Program-made: the position numbers and the translations under genes
Part shown: positions 1 to 6,378 of the stretch, in pieces
Layout of the letters: each line of letters starts with the position of its first letter
Position numbering within the stretch: position 1 is the first letter of the stretch
Assembly (NCBI GenBank): GCA_028822945.1
Contig: JAPKCN010000107.1
Coordinates: 1-6,842 of the forward strand
DNA: 6,842 nt
Source: Porticoccaceae bacterium
GTDB lineage: Bacteria > Pseudomonadota > Gammaproteobacteria > Pseudomonadales > Porticoccaceae
Reading direction: 5' to 3'
The notes under the pieces: generated by a model
The model's database searches: none
Seen by the model: the letters and a program-made list of their open reading frames with translations, nothing else
What the model was told of the DNA's origin: nothing

Positions 1-83
1 CTGGTCAGGCTGTTCAGTGCCTAAATGTGATGGTTGGCTGGCCCGAGACCAGTGGTTTGAGTGCTGCGGCATTGACCCCGTGA
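1..83 (+). CDS. argC: ArgC C-terminus (N-acetyl-gamma-glutamyl-phosphate reductase), 5'-partial
   Basis: From base 3 to the TGA at 81-83 the third frame reads the last 26 residues of ArgC, including GQAVQCLNVMVGWPETSGL and a terminal AAALTP. This matches the family's very conserved ending (SGQAVQNMN.M.G..ET.GL followed by a short hydrophobic tail). ArgC is a cytoplasmic enzyme that reduces N-acetyl-glutamyl-5-phosphate to the semialdehyde with NADPH, the third step of arginine synthesis. The rest of the gene lies off the left edge, so the catalytic cysteine cannot be seen. The usual asparagine after GQAVQ is replaced by cysteine. Its stop overlaps the GTG start of the next gene (GTGA at 80-83), so argC appears to head this operon. 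The call rests on a short but distinctive tail. Confidence 0.85.
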   Translation, partial: GQAVQCLNVMVGWPETSGLSAAALTP

Positions 84-787
84 ACATAGAACGTAAGTCT
101 ATAGTAGTTGCTTATCGGCCTGGTCGGCAGATTATGTGGGTTGGTATGGGATTGCTAACGTTTGTTTTAGCGCTGCTAGTCGGCCGCTATTGGGGTGGCT
201 ACGAATCGACTGCGATCATCGCTGAGAAAGTGCGGTTAGAAGAGAACTTACTGGACGTAAAAGAGGATTTGAAACTCCGCAAAGAGCAGTTGAGCAGTAT
301 TTTGTTGAGCTCTGAAGTGGACACTGTGGCGCTGGAAAATACCCGACAACAGATGGTAATCTTGCAACGCCAAATATACGCGCGCGACGAAGATCTTAAA
401 CTCTACCGCGACTTACTGCAGGACACAGATAGCCCTAGCGGTCTGTCAGTCGGCGATTTTAGTTTAACTCAGCTAGATGATGGGCGGATTAAATACCGCT
501 GGGTTGCGCGTCAAAAAGCCCCAAAAATGAAGCTGTTGAGCGTATTTGCCGATATTCGTGTTTTGGGCATGAGCAAGGGTGATAAGATTACACTGGGCCT
601 TTCCGAGGTTGATGAGCAAGTCGAAAAAATGCCGTTAAAGCTTGAATTTAAGTACTTTTTTATCGGGCAGGGTATTATGCAATTGCCGGATGGCTTCGAC
701 CCTGCTAGCGTAAAAATCAGTTTACGTTATACTTGGGATAAAGAAATAGCTATAACGCAGGATTTTGTGTGGGAATACGAGGACTAG
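80..787 (+). CDS. DUF6776-like inner-membrane protein with coiled coil
   Basis: This is a 235-residue protein of unknown function. GTG at 80 is chosen because it overlaps the argC stop (GTGA), which suggests coupled translation; no strong Shine-Dalgarno site is visible. Starting further upstream at GTG 17 would only add cysteine-rich sequence that is argC read out of frame. A short basic N-terminus (IERKSIVVAYRPGR) leads into one membrane segment at about residues 18-36, followed by a heptad-rich, highly charged coiled coil at about 48-116. The C-terminal 120 residues alternate hydrophobic and polar positions and look beta-rich. This points to an N-in, C-out protein with the coiled coil and C-domain in the periplasm. 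Size, layout and position between argC and bactofilin fit the DUF6776 family (name from memory). A role with the neighbouring bactofilin is inference only. Confidence 0.8.
   Translation: MNIERKSIVVAYRPGRQIMWVGMGLLTFVLALLVGRYWGGYESTAIIAEKVRLEENLLDVKEDLKLRKEQLSSILLSSEVDTVALENTRQQMVILQRQIYARDEDLKLYRDLLQDTDSPSGLSVGDFSLTQLDDGRIKYRWVARQKAPKMKLLSVFADIRVLGMSKGDKITLGLSEVDEQVEKMPLKLEFKYFFIGQGIMQLPDGFDPASVKISLRYTWDKEIAITQDFVWEYED
779..783 (+). promoter_or_regulatory. Shine-Dalgarno site for the bactofilin gene
   Basis: GAGGA lies 6 bases before ATG 790, inside the last codons of the upstream gene. It decides for ATG 790 over the GTG at 769, which would extend the protein by seven residues back into the upstream gene. 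Confidence 0.8.
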
Positions 788-789
788 AT

Positions 790-1200
790 ATGTTTGGCAA
801 TAAAGAGAATAGTTCGGCTCATGGTGCGACGACGCTGATAGCTCAGGGAACTCGCGTAGAGGGAGATTTGCACTTTACTGGTAGTCTTGAAGTCGAAGGG
901 ACAGTGGTCGGTAATATCCGTTCTGACGATCAAAGCTCGCGCGTTCGAGTGCTTCATGGAGGCTTACTCGAGGGCGAAATTTGGGTCGGAGATGTGGTGA
1001 TTAATGGCCATGTTAAGGGTAATATTTATGCTGGGAACTTGGTTAAACTAGCTTCCAAAGCTGTTATTGAGGGGAATATTCACTATAGTTTAATCGAGGT
1101 TGAAAAGGGCGCTGAAGTGGTGGGTAGTTTTGTTCTTGAACAGGCCAGCACCAATAACGTCACAAATTTTCCCAAAGAGGTCCACAACGCCGATAGCTAG
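790..1200 (+). CDS. Bactofilin (polymer-forming cytoskeletal protein, DUF583)
   Basis: This is a 136-residue bactofilin. Residues about 15-118 form the beta-helix core. It shows the recurring pattern of short strands separated by glycines every six residues or so: GTRVEGDLHFTGSLEVEGTV, then GLLEGEIWVGDVVINGHVKG, then AVIEGNIHYSLIEVEKGAEV. Flanking tails are short and polar, as in the family, and there is no membrane segment or signal peptide. Bactofilins polymerise without nucleotide into filaments on the inner face of the membrane and act as scaffolds for cell-wall enzymes, stalks or chromosome-partition proteins. The start is ATG 790, two bases after the upstream stop, with GAGGA in front, so it is probably co-translated with the coiled-coil membrane protein. 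That protein could be its membrane anchor, which is inference. The family call is firm; the precise role is unknown. Confidence 0.92.
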   Translation: MFGNKENSSAHGATTLIAQGTRVEGDLHFTGSLEVEGTVVGNIRSDDQSSRVRVLHGGLLEGEIWVGDVVINGHVKGNIYAGNLVKLASKAVIEGNIHYSLIEVEKGAEVVGSFVLEQASTNNVTNFPKEVHNADS

Positions 1201-1283
1201 TTTCATGTAGGATTTCGGTAACGGGGATCAGTGGCGCTGGGGAAAGCCTTGGCGGGATTCACTAAGGGAGACGGGGAACGCTC

Positions 1284-1637
1284 ATGTCGGCAGTAGAAAC
1301 TTATATGCCCACCGCATTGGATATTACGCCAAGTGCCGTGGCCAAATTAAAAAGTCTAAAGATTGAAGAGGACAACGACGATCTGAAGTTGCGCGTTTAC
1401 GTGACCGGTGGAGGTTGTTCTGGGTTCCAGTATGGATTTTCTTTCGAGGAAGTTGTCGCTGAGGACGACACGCCGGTTTCGCGTGATGGCATTATGGTAT
1501 TGGTAGACTCACTCAGCTTTCAATACTTGATGGGCTCGACCGTGGACTACGAACAGAGCCTTATGGGGTCGAGATTTTTAATTAGTAATCCAAATGCCCA
1601 GACCACTTGCGGCTGCGGCGCGTCGTTCTCGATTTAA
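1284..1637 (+). CDS. erpA: Iron-sulfur cluster insertion protein ErpA (A-type carrier)
   Basis: This is a 117-residue A-type carrier (HesB/IscA fold), close to the 114 residues of E. coli ErpA. The three cluster-binding cysteines are present: Cys45 in TGGGCSGFQYGF, and Cys109 and Cys111 in TTCGCGASF near the C-terminus. Leu-Arg-Val-Tyr before the first cysteine and the SLMGSRFLISNPNA stretch are typical of the ErpA branch rather than IscA or SufA. It receives Fe-S clusters from the Isc or Suf scaffold and passes them to target enzymes, for example in isoprenoid synthesis and respiration. Start ATG 1284 has purine-rich AAGGGAG (1264-1270) and GGGGA (1273-1277) upstream. A second ATG at 1305 is possible but would cut the N-terminus. 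It follows the bactofilin after 83 bases, probably in the same transcript. I see no clear terminator directly after it. Confidence 0.96.
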   Translation: MSAVETYMPTALDITPSAVAKLKSLKIEEDNDDLKLRVYVTGGGCSGFQYGFSFEEVVAEDDTPVSRDGIMVLVDSLSFQYLMGSTVDYEQSLMGSRFLISNPNAQTTCGCGASFSI

Positions 1638-2021
1638 TCGCATAATCAGATTTCCCTTTTGTAAAACTTTTTGTCGAAGGGCGGGACTTTTTGATTAGGC
1701 ATATCAGAATATATCGCTTACCTCCTTTTTTTGACGCTAAAAAGTATACTGAGCCCGTTTCGAAAAGCGCCCAAACCCCAAAGGTTCCGACCACTGGACA
1801 TATACATGATTGTTTTAATTTTGTGTCTGACCCTTTTTGGTTTTGAAAAACCGCTTTTGATCGCCTCAGTTATCGGCATGAGTGTGCATAACGTGTGCGC
1901 TGAATGATTAACTATTTCTGGGTCTCGGCAAACTACTAAATATTATCATGATCGCCTTAGTGCTTTACAACGAGGAGCCTTACTTAATGACCTTTGAGCA
2001 TCGGCTGTTCGCGTTGCCGAG

Positions 2022-2053
2022 GCCACTACGGGTTATATATTACCGGTAGTGGC
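2022..2053. repeat. 32-base imperfect palindrome
   Basis: GCCACTAC at 2022-2029 is matched by its exact reverse complement GTAGTGGC at 2046-2053. Pairing continues inward (GGT 2031-2033 with ACC 2042-2044; ATA 2035-2037 with TAT 2038-2040), with mismatches only at 2030/2045 and 2034/2041. That gives 14 of 16 matching positions per arm. No T-run follows on either strand, so a terminator is unlikely. An operator-like site, a cruciform or a mobile-repeat remnant is possible. Confidence 0.7.
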
Positions 2054-2252
2054 GGTGGTCTATGTTTGATCGCTAGATTCGGGTTGAGCCGTATAGACGG
2101 TTGATGGCCGGTTTACAAGGCCTGGCACATGCGCCGTTAGCTTGGGTGCACAGCGCTATCGAGCCGACAGTTATTTTGATTGGTTAATTAGCTAAGGGGG
2201 GTGGTCGGTATTGGCACGCTATTATTTACGTTTGGCATTTGGCCGTGTTGCG

Positions 2253-2284
2253 CGGCTGCGATGTGTAGTTTGCAGCCGATTTTT
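2253..2284 (+). terminator. Possible intrinsic terminator (rightward)
   Basis: CGGCTGC (2253-2259) and its exact reverse complement GCAGCCG (2272-2278) form a GC-rich 7-bp stem with a 12-base loop, followed by A and five T (2280-2284). This would end rightward transcription (erpA read-through or the decayed gene) about 80 bases before the end of anmK. The loop is longer than usual and the T-run short, so efficiency is uncertain. The other strand lacks a T-run. Confidence 0.45.
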
Positions 2285-2361
2285 GCCGAACGAAACAAAC
2301 TCGACATATCCGCTTGGTTGCCGAGTTCAGATAGCTGCTGGGTAGTGTTTTCACTTGTCTC

Positions 2362-3501
2362 TTAAACGGTGTAAAAACCGCCTAGAATGGCATGTCGACG
2401 AGCACCCGTAACATTGGGTAAATTTCCCGGCAATCGATGTATGCGGCGCATAGCTAACCACGCGAAGGCGACCGCTTCAACCCAGTCGGGATGGAGGCCG
2501 AGGGTTGCCGTGGTAGCTAATGGCAGGCCTTTAAGTTGCTGTTTGAGGTATGCCATAAGTGCCCGATTATGGGCGCCGCCGCCGCATACGTAAGCCTCGT
2601 CAGCCGCGCTCTCAAGTGTCCGTATGCTGTCGGCAATGCTGTCGGCGGTGAGGGCGCAAAGTGTCGCCTGGATATCCTCGGCGGCTAATTGGTTTGGCTG
2701 GCTGTATTTGGCAAGTTGTCGATTCAGCCAGCCTAGATTGAAACTCTCGCGACCAGTACTTTTTGGTGTCGCTAATGCAAAAAATGGGTGTTTTTTTAGG
2801 TGTTGTAAGAGGCCACTATTAACTGCGCCCTCGGCACCCCAATCGCCGTTATGGTCATAAGGTTCATTGCGGTGCTCTAAACACCATGCGTCCATTAATA
2901 GGTTGCCCGGTCCAGTATCGAAGCCACTGCAGGGGTGTGATGGAGGCAGCGATGTAATGTTGGCAATACCACCAATGTTGATAATTACTCGATGACTATC
3001 GGCGTCCGAAAAAAAATCTTCATGGAAGGCTGGAACTAGCGGGGCTCCCTGTCCCCCGAGAGCGATATCTGCGCGTCTAAAGTCTGCTACTGTCGGGCAG
3101 CCGGTACGCGTTGCAATCACGTTAGGATCGCCGATTTGTTGCGAAAAAGCGATCGTATTCTGGTCTGGCGGGGCATGCCGAACAGTTTGACCATGACTGC
3201 CAATAGCTGTTATTGCGCCGCGTGGTAAGCCCTCTGCTGCCAATAACAGCAGTGTTGCTTCGGCAAATAATTCTCCGAGTTTGACATCGGTTTCTGCGTA
3301 CAACTGGAGGGTATCCTCGCCGGGTTGACAGAGCTTTAAAATATCTTTCTTAAGGTTTTTTGGCAGCGGGTGAGAGCGTTGACCGATAATGGTTAGGTGC
3401 CGACCATGGAATGTCACTGCTACTGCATCGACGCTGTCTAAACTGGTACCGGACATGAGTCCGATGTAGATCTCTGCCCCTGCCTGACGACTAGTGGACA
3501 T
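2362..3501 (-). CDS. anmK: Anhydro-N-acetylmuramic acid kinase AnmK
   Basis: This is a 379-residue cytoplasmic sugar kinase of the ASKHA fold, close to the usual 365-370. It opens the anhydro ring of 1,6-anhydroMurNAc and phosphorylates it with ATP to MurNAc-6-phosphate, a step of peptidoglycan recycling. Motifs in order: the phosphate-1 loop GLMSGTSLDSVD (about residues 14-25; the common form is LDGID), GSHGQTVRHAPP near 101-112, INIGGIAN near 174-181, GFDTGPGN with the presumed catalytic Asp195, and the adenosine-binding CGGGAHNRAL near 306-315. ATG 3501 is preferred; ATG 3510 and TTG 3516 are upstream in frame and would add three or five residues. None has a strong ribosome site. The start overlaps the end of mepM by 11 bases, so the two are co-transcribed and probably translationally coupled. 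It converges on erpA. Confidence 0.95.
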   Translation of the reverse strand: MSTSRQAGAEIYIGLMSGTSLDSVDAVAVTFHGRHLTIIGQRSHPLPKNLKKDILKLCQPGEDTLQLYAETDVKLGELFAEATLLLLAAEGLPRGAITAIGSHGQTVRHAPPDQNTIAFSQQIGDPNVIATRTGCPTVADFRRADIALGGQGAPLVPAFHEDFFSDADSHRVIINIGGIANITSLPPSHPCSGFDTGPGNLLMDAWCLEHRNEPYDHNGDWGAEGAVNSGLLQHLKKHPFFALATPKSTGRESFNLGWLNRQLAKYSQPNQLAAEDIQATLCALTADSIADSIRTLESAADEAYVCGGGAHNRALMAYLKQQLKGLPLATTATLGLHPDWVEAVAFAWLAMRRIHRLPGNLPNVTGARRHAILGGFYTV

Positions 3502-4864
3502 TTGCCGCATCTTCAATGCTGCCGAGCGCTTGCTGGGACGCCTGTTCGTAGATGGCCAGTTTCACGAGTAACGGCTTGGTGGTGCGTTCAAAACGCTCAC
3601 TTTCGTTTACCGGGATGGGGTCGGCTTGCGGTAGTTTGACTGTGCGTGGGTTTTTATGCACACCATTTACCAAGAATTCATAATGTAGGTGTGGACCGGT
3701 TGAGTAACCAGTCGAGCCGACTGTCCCAATCATCATCTTTTGCGACACGGTTTGCCCGACCTTGACCTTTTTCTTATGCAGATGCAGGTACTTGGTCGTA
3801 TAGGTTTGACCATGTTGAATAAATATATAGTTGCCGTTGGCATGGTGAAACCCAGCTTTAACGACTTTACCTTTGCCGACCGCATAAACTGGCGTTCCAC
3901 GGGGCGCTGCATAATCGACACCGCGGTGTGCTTTTATCTTTTTATGGATAGGGTGTTTACGTTTGAGGTTGAATCCCGAACTGATACGAAAAATGTCCAG
4001 CGGCGTGCGTAAAAACGTTTTTCGCATGCTCAGGCCATCCGGCGAATAATACTGCGTGGAACCATCACTATTTTGATAGCGCACCGCACGAAAAGTTTTG
4101 CCGCGATTGGTAAAGGAAGCGGCAATAATATCTCCGGCACCGAGCTGGACACCGTCTAGGTAGCGTTCCTCAAAGAGCAGTGAGAATTGATCCCCCTCGC
4201 GTATATCAAAGACAAAATCGATATCCCAGCCAAAAATGTTAGCCATTTCCATTATTATACTATCCGGCAATTGCGCCCGCTTGCCCGAGTTGTAGAGTGA
4301 ATCGCGAATGATACCCTGCCTAAAACCGAGCAGCACATCGGCTTTGCGGGTGCGCTTTTCAGTGCGGTAGTTACCATCTTCATAAGCAAAAATATAGCGT
4401 ATCAACGGCGACTTTATATACTCTAGCTGGATAACTTTGTCTGTTGCGTCAATTCCGATGCGGAATTGGTCACCGGGGTATAAATTGCCCAGCAAATCGC
4501 CGCCAGGAGAGGCGGTGAGGTTGTAGATCTCACCTGCAGACACACCTGCACGTACGAACATTGTGGATAAATTATCGCCATCTTTTACTTTGGCTGAACG
4601 CCATCTTAAGGTGGGCTGCGATTGCACCACAACGTCCGGGGCAGCAGCCGGAGCGGCGCTGTCAACACGACGAAACTCTAGTTCGACAGATTCAATTACT
4701 TGGCGTTTTTCGATCTCTTTGCCGCCTGGAAGCACGAGCATAACGACCACTGCGCCCGCTACCAGTACCGAAGCTATTAAATGGCGTTGTGGGAACGCCC
4801 GCAGAATCGACCATACCGCTTCGGGCATGCGCACTGGCGACTTAAATCTACTATCTAAACTCAT
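3491..4864 (-). CDS. mepM: MepM-like M23 peptidoglycan DD-endopeptidase
   Basis: This is a 457-residue membrane-anchored murein hydrolase, near the 440 of E. coli MepM. A basic N-terminus (to about 28) is followed by one membrane segment or uncleaved signal anchor (about 29-47) and a linker. A LysM-like/OapA domain (WRSAKVKDGDNLSTMF, about 88-140) and a central MepM-type domain (about 145-285) come next, then the M23 domain (about 300-410). The M23 metal ligands are present: His313 and Asp317 in HRGVD and His394 in PHLHYEF, with His392 and the histidines of YLHLH (361, 363) as catalytic candidates. The site is therefore complete. MepM cuts D-Ala-mDAP cross-links so that new strands can be inserted. 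The P. aeruginosa counterpart at the same locus is reported to be a CtpA protease substrate. ATG 4864 has no clear Shine-Dalgarno site. It heads the mepM-anmK operon, divergent from tyrS. Confidence 0.93.
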   Translation of the reverse strand: MSLDSRFKSPVRMPEAVWSILRAFPQRHLIASVLVAGAVVVMLVLPGGKEIEKRQVIESVELEFRRVDSAAPAAAPDVVVQSQPTLRWRSAKVKDGDNLSTMFVRAGVSAGEIYNLTASPGGDLLGNLYPGDQFRIGIDATDKVIQLEYIKSPLIRYIFAYEDGNYRTEKRTRKADVLLGFRQGIIRDSLYNSGKRAQLPDSIIMEMANIFGWDIDFVFDIREGDQFSLLFEERYLDGVQLGAGDIIAASFTNRGKTFRAVRYQNSDGSTQYYSPDGLSMRKTFLRTPLDIFRISSGFNLKRKHPIHKKIKAHRGVDYAAPRGTPVYAVGKGKVVKAGFHHANGNYIFIQHGQTYTTKYLHLHKKKVKVGQTVSQKMMIGTVGSTGYSTGPHLHYEFLVNGVHKNPRTVKLPQADPIPVNESERFERTTKPLLVKLAIYEQASQQALGSIEDAANVH

Positions 4865-4896
4865 ATGACTAGATTGGCAATAACTATTTGAGCAAG

Positions 4897-4924
4897 TTTA
4901 TATGAATAAATCCATGGGTGCCAA
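4897..4924 (-). promoter_or_regulatory. Predicted sigma-70 promoter of mepM-anmK
   Basis: Read on the minus strand, TTGGCA (4924-4919) and TATAAA (4902-4897) are separated by 16 bases. Each box matches five of six consensus positions. Transcription would start near 4890, giving a short leader of about 25 bases before ATG 4864. Confidence 0.6.
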
Positions 4925-4928
4925 CCTG

Positions 4929-4957
4929 TTGCGGGCTATTGTAAATAAAAATATATG
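4929..4957 (+). promoter_or_regulatory. Predicted promoter of tyrS
   Basis: TTGCGG (4929-4934) and TATATG (4952-4957) are separated by 17 bases, four matches each to the consensus, with an AT-rich spacer. It would give a leader of about 95 bases. A weaker alternative closer to the gene is TTGTAT (4997-5002) and TAGAGT (5019-5024) at 16 bases. Which is used cannot be told from sequence alone. Confidence 0.4.
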
Positions 4958-5058
4958 TCTACCATCAGTGCAAAATACTAAGAAATCCATAACGTCTTGT
5001 ATTTGGTACGCCAATCTGTAGAGTTACCTTTCCGAATTTACCAAGTGAATTGTTTCCG

Positions 5059-6378
5059 ATGCAGGACACAGGCAGAGAGTTATTGGCGCAGTTGCAAGCG
5101 CGCGGTTTAATTGCACAGCAGTCCTCCGAGGACGAGCTCGAATCCCATCTCGACAAATCGATCACTTTATATTGTGGCTTCGATCCGACAGCCGACAGTT
5201 TGCACATTGGGAGTCTTGTGCCGCTATTGGTTTTGCGGCGGTTTCAGCAGGCTGGGCACAGGCCAATAATACTGCTTGGAGGATCGACTGGGCTAATTGG
5301 CGACCCCAGTTTTAAGGCCGAAGAGCGCAAGCTAAATAGCCCCGATGTGGTTGCGGGATGGGTCGACAAACTGCGCGCGCAAACGCGACAGTTTGTCGAT
5401 TTCGATACCACAGCACCTAATCGAGCGTTAATTGTCAATAATCTGGATTGGACCAAGGGGGTCCATGTACTAGATTTTTTGCGCGATGTTGGCAAGCACT
5501 TTTCAATCAACAGTATGATTTCGAGGGAATCGGTTAAGCAACGCATTGACCGCCAAGGTGCCGGTATGTCCTTTACTGAATTCTCTTATTCCCTGTTACA
5601 GGGGCTAGATTTTGCCGAGTTATATCGGCGCCATACTTGTACATTACAAATCGGTGGCAGCGACCAGTGGGGAAATATTGTGGGTGGTATCGATTTGAGT
5701 CGGCGCCAATCAAAAGCTCACTGTTACGGTATTACAATGCCATTGATCGTCAAGTCCGACGGTACCAAATTCGGCAAAACAGAAGCCGGTACAGTCTGGC
5801 TCGACGCGACTAAAACCTCACCCTACAGTTTTTACCAATTTTGGCTAAATGTTGCCGACGTAGATGTATACCGGTTTTTGGGTTACTTCACTTTTTTGAG
5901 TCTCGAGGAGATCGCAGCTGTCGAGACACGCGATCAAGCCTCTCAGGGTAGGCCCGAGGCGCAGGCTTTACTAGCCTCCGAGGTCACGCGACTAGTGCAT
6001 GGAGAGCTCGGCTTGTCGGCTGCCGAGCGCATTACGCAAGTATTGTTTAGTGGCGATGCGTCGGGTCTCGATAAAACGGATTTTGAGCAATTGGAGCAGG
6101 ATGGACTGCCGACGTCTACCCTCAATGACGAGAACGATATGCCCTTGACACAATTATTGGTCGACAGTGGTATGGTCAGTTCTGGGCGCGAGGTCAAGGA
6201 TGCGTTGGGTCGCAACTCCGTATATATTAACGGCGAGGCCAAGTCGAGCAACGACAATATGTCGGGACGAGAAAATTTTACCCGAGGAAAAGCATACTTT
6301 GGACGCTATTTCTTAGTTCGATTGGGCAAGAAAAAATATCATCTCTTGCGCTACCCCAGCGTTGCTCTAGGTCTTTAA
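5059..6378 (+). CDS. tyrS: Tyrosyl-tRNA synthetase (E. coli-type TyrRS)
   Basis: This is a 439-residue class I synthetase that activates tyrosine with ATP and charges tRNA-Tyr in the cytoplasm. ATG 5059 is chosen; a TTG at 5050 would add three residues. AAGTGA at 5043-5048 is a weak ribosome site, 10 bases upstream. The catalytic domain has CGFDPTADSLHIGS (from residue 39) with the HIGH signature as HIGS (49-52), GLIGDPSFKAEERKLN, the tyrosine pocket (Tyr38, Tyr177, Gln181, Asp184 by alignment with Bacillus TyrRS), IGGSDQWGNI, and KFGKT (237-241) as the KMSKS loop. An S4 RNA-binding domain follows at about 360-427 (SGREVKDALGRNSVYINGEA). The last eight or so residues (YPSVALGL) extend past the usual GKK.Y.L.. 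end. The closest known type is the 424-residue E. coli enzyme. It lies divergent from mepM and upstream of an rRNA operon. Confidence 0.97.
   Translation: MQDTGRELLAQLQARGLIAQQSSEDELESHLDKSITLYCGFDPTADSLHIGSLVPLLVLRRFQQAGHRPIILLGGSTGLIGDPSFKAEERKLNSPDVVAGWVDKLRAQTRQFVDFDTTAPNRALIVNNLDWTKGVHVLDFLRDVGKHFSINSMISRESVKQRIDRQGAGMSFTEFSYSLLQGLDFAELYRRHTCTLQIGGSDQWGNIVGGIDLSRRQSKAHCYGITMPLIVKSDGTKFGKTEAGTVWLDATKTSPYSFYQFWLNVADVDVYRFLGYFTFLSLEEIAAVETRDQASQGRPEAQALLASEVTRLVHGELGLSAAERITQVLFSGDASGLDKTDFEQLEQDGLPTSTLNDENDMPLTQLLVDSGMVSSGREVKDALGRNSVYINGEAKSSNDNMSGRENFTRGKAYFGRYFLVRLGKKKYHLLRYPSVALGL

Larger units (their letters stand above)
1638..2361. other. 724-base convergent intergenic gap
   Basis: No intact gene lies here, between the ends of erpA (plus) and anmK (minus). 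The stretch is long for this otherwise compact window. The left part (about 1640-1800) is AT-rich with several T-runs and shows nothing firm. The right part (about 1806-2362) contains broken coding-like frames, a 32-base palindrome at 2022-2053 and a hairpin followed by a T-run at 2253-2284. These are listed separately. Confidence 0.8.
1806..2365 (+). pseudogene. Possible decayed membrane-protein gene, unidentified
   Basis: From ATG 1806 a frame reads a hydrophobic start (MIVLILCLTLFGFEKPLLIA), is broken by TGA at 1905 and 1995, and continues with a charged stretch and then a hydrophobic one (GYILPVVAVVYV) to TGA 2067. A second frame is open at 2077-2184 (VEPYRRLMAGLQGLAHAPLA and on to a hydrophobic end at TAA 2185). 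A third is open at 2192-2362 and ends at TAA 2363-2365, touching the anmK stop. This succession of protein-like fragments across all three plus frames suggests a gene broken by stops and indels. The segment around 1998-2063 (AVRVAEATTGYILPVV) faintly recalls the VAENT.DG..APL motif of CobD/CbiB, and the next fragment faintly recalls the related AmpE family. That identification is weak. The region could also be plain non-coding DNA. Confidence 0.28.

Noticed and set aside
17..79. N-terminal extension of the DUF6776-like protein from GTG 17
   Set aside because: This stretch is the ArgC C-terminus in another frame, and the extension reads as cysteine-rich nonsense. GTG 80 overlaps the argC stop.
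1654..1692. CCCTT/AAGGG repeat followed by TTTTT as the erpA terminator
   Set aside because: The stem is only 5 bp with an 18-base loop, and the T-run begins several bases after it. Too weak to call.
1731..1750. TTGACG and TATACT as a promoter for the decayed gene
   Set aside because: The boxes are only 8 bases apart, and no acceptable -35 box lies 16-18 bases before TATACT.
1582..1794. 70-residue minus-strand reading frame after erpA
   Set aside because: It overlaps the conserved end of erpA, is rich in Lys, Arg and Ser without domain character, and has no convincing ribosome site or relatives that I recognise.
2298..2327. AACTCG/CGAGTT inverted repeat as the anmK terminator
   Set aside because: A 6-bp stem with an 18-base loop and no T-run on the minus strand. 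Likely chance.
2387..2860. Plus-strand reading frames opposite anmK
   Set aside because: They are shadows of anmK, which has full family motifs along the same stretch. The same applies to those opposite mepM and tyrS.
4958..5058. Riboswitch or T-box in the tyrS leader
   Set aside because: There is no T-box sequence or terminator/antiterminator pair, and T-box control of tyrS belongs to Firmicutes. Only a 4-bp stem (TTGG/CCAA at 5003-5014) is visible.
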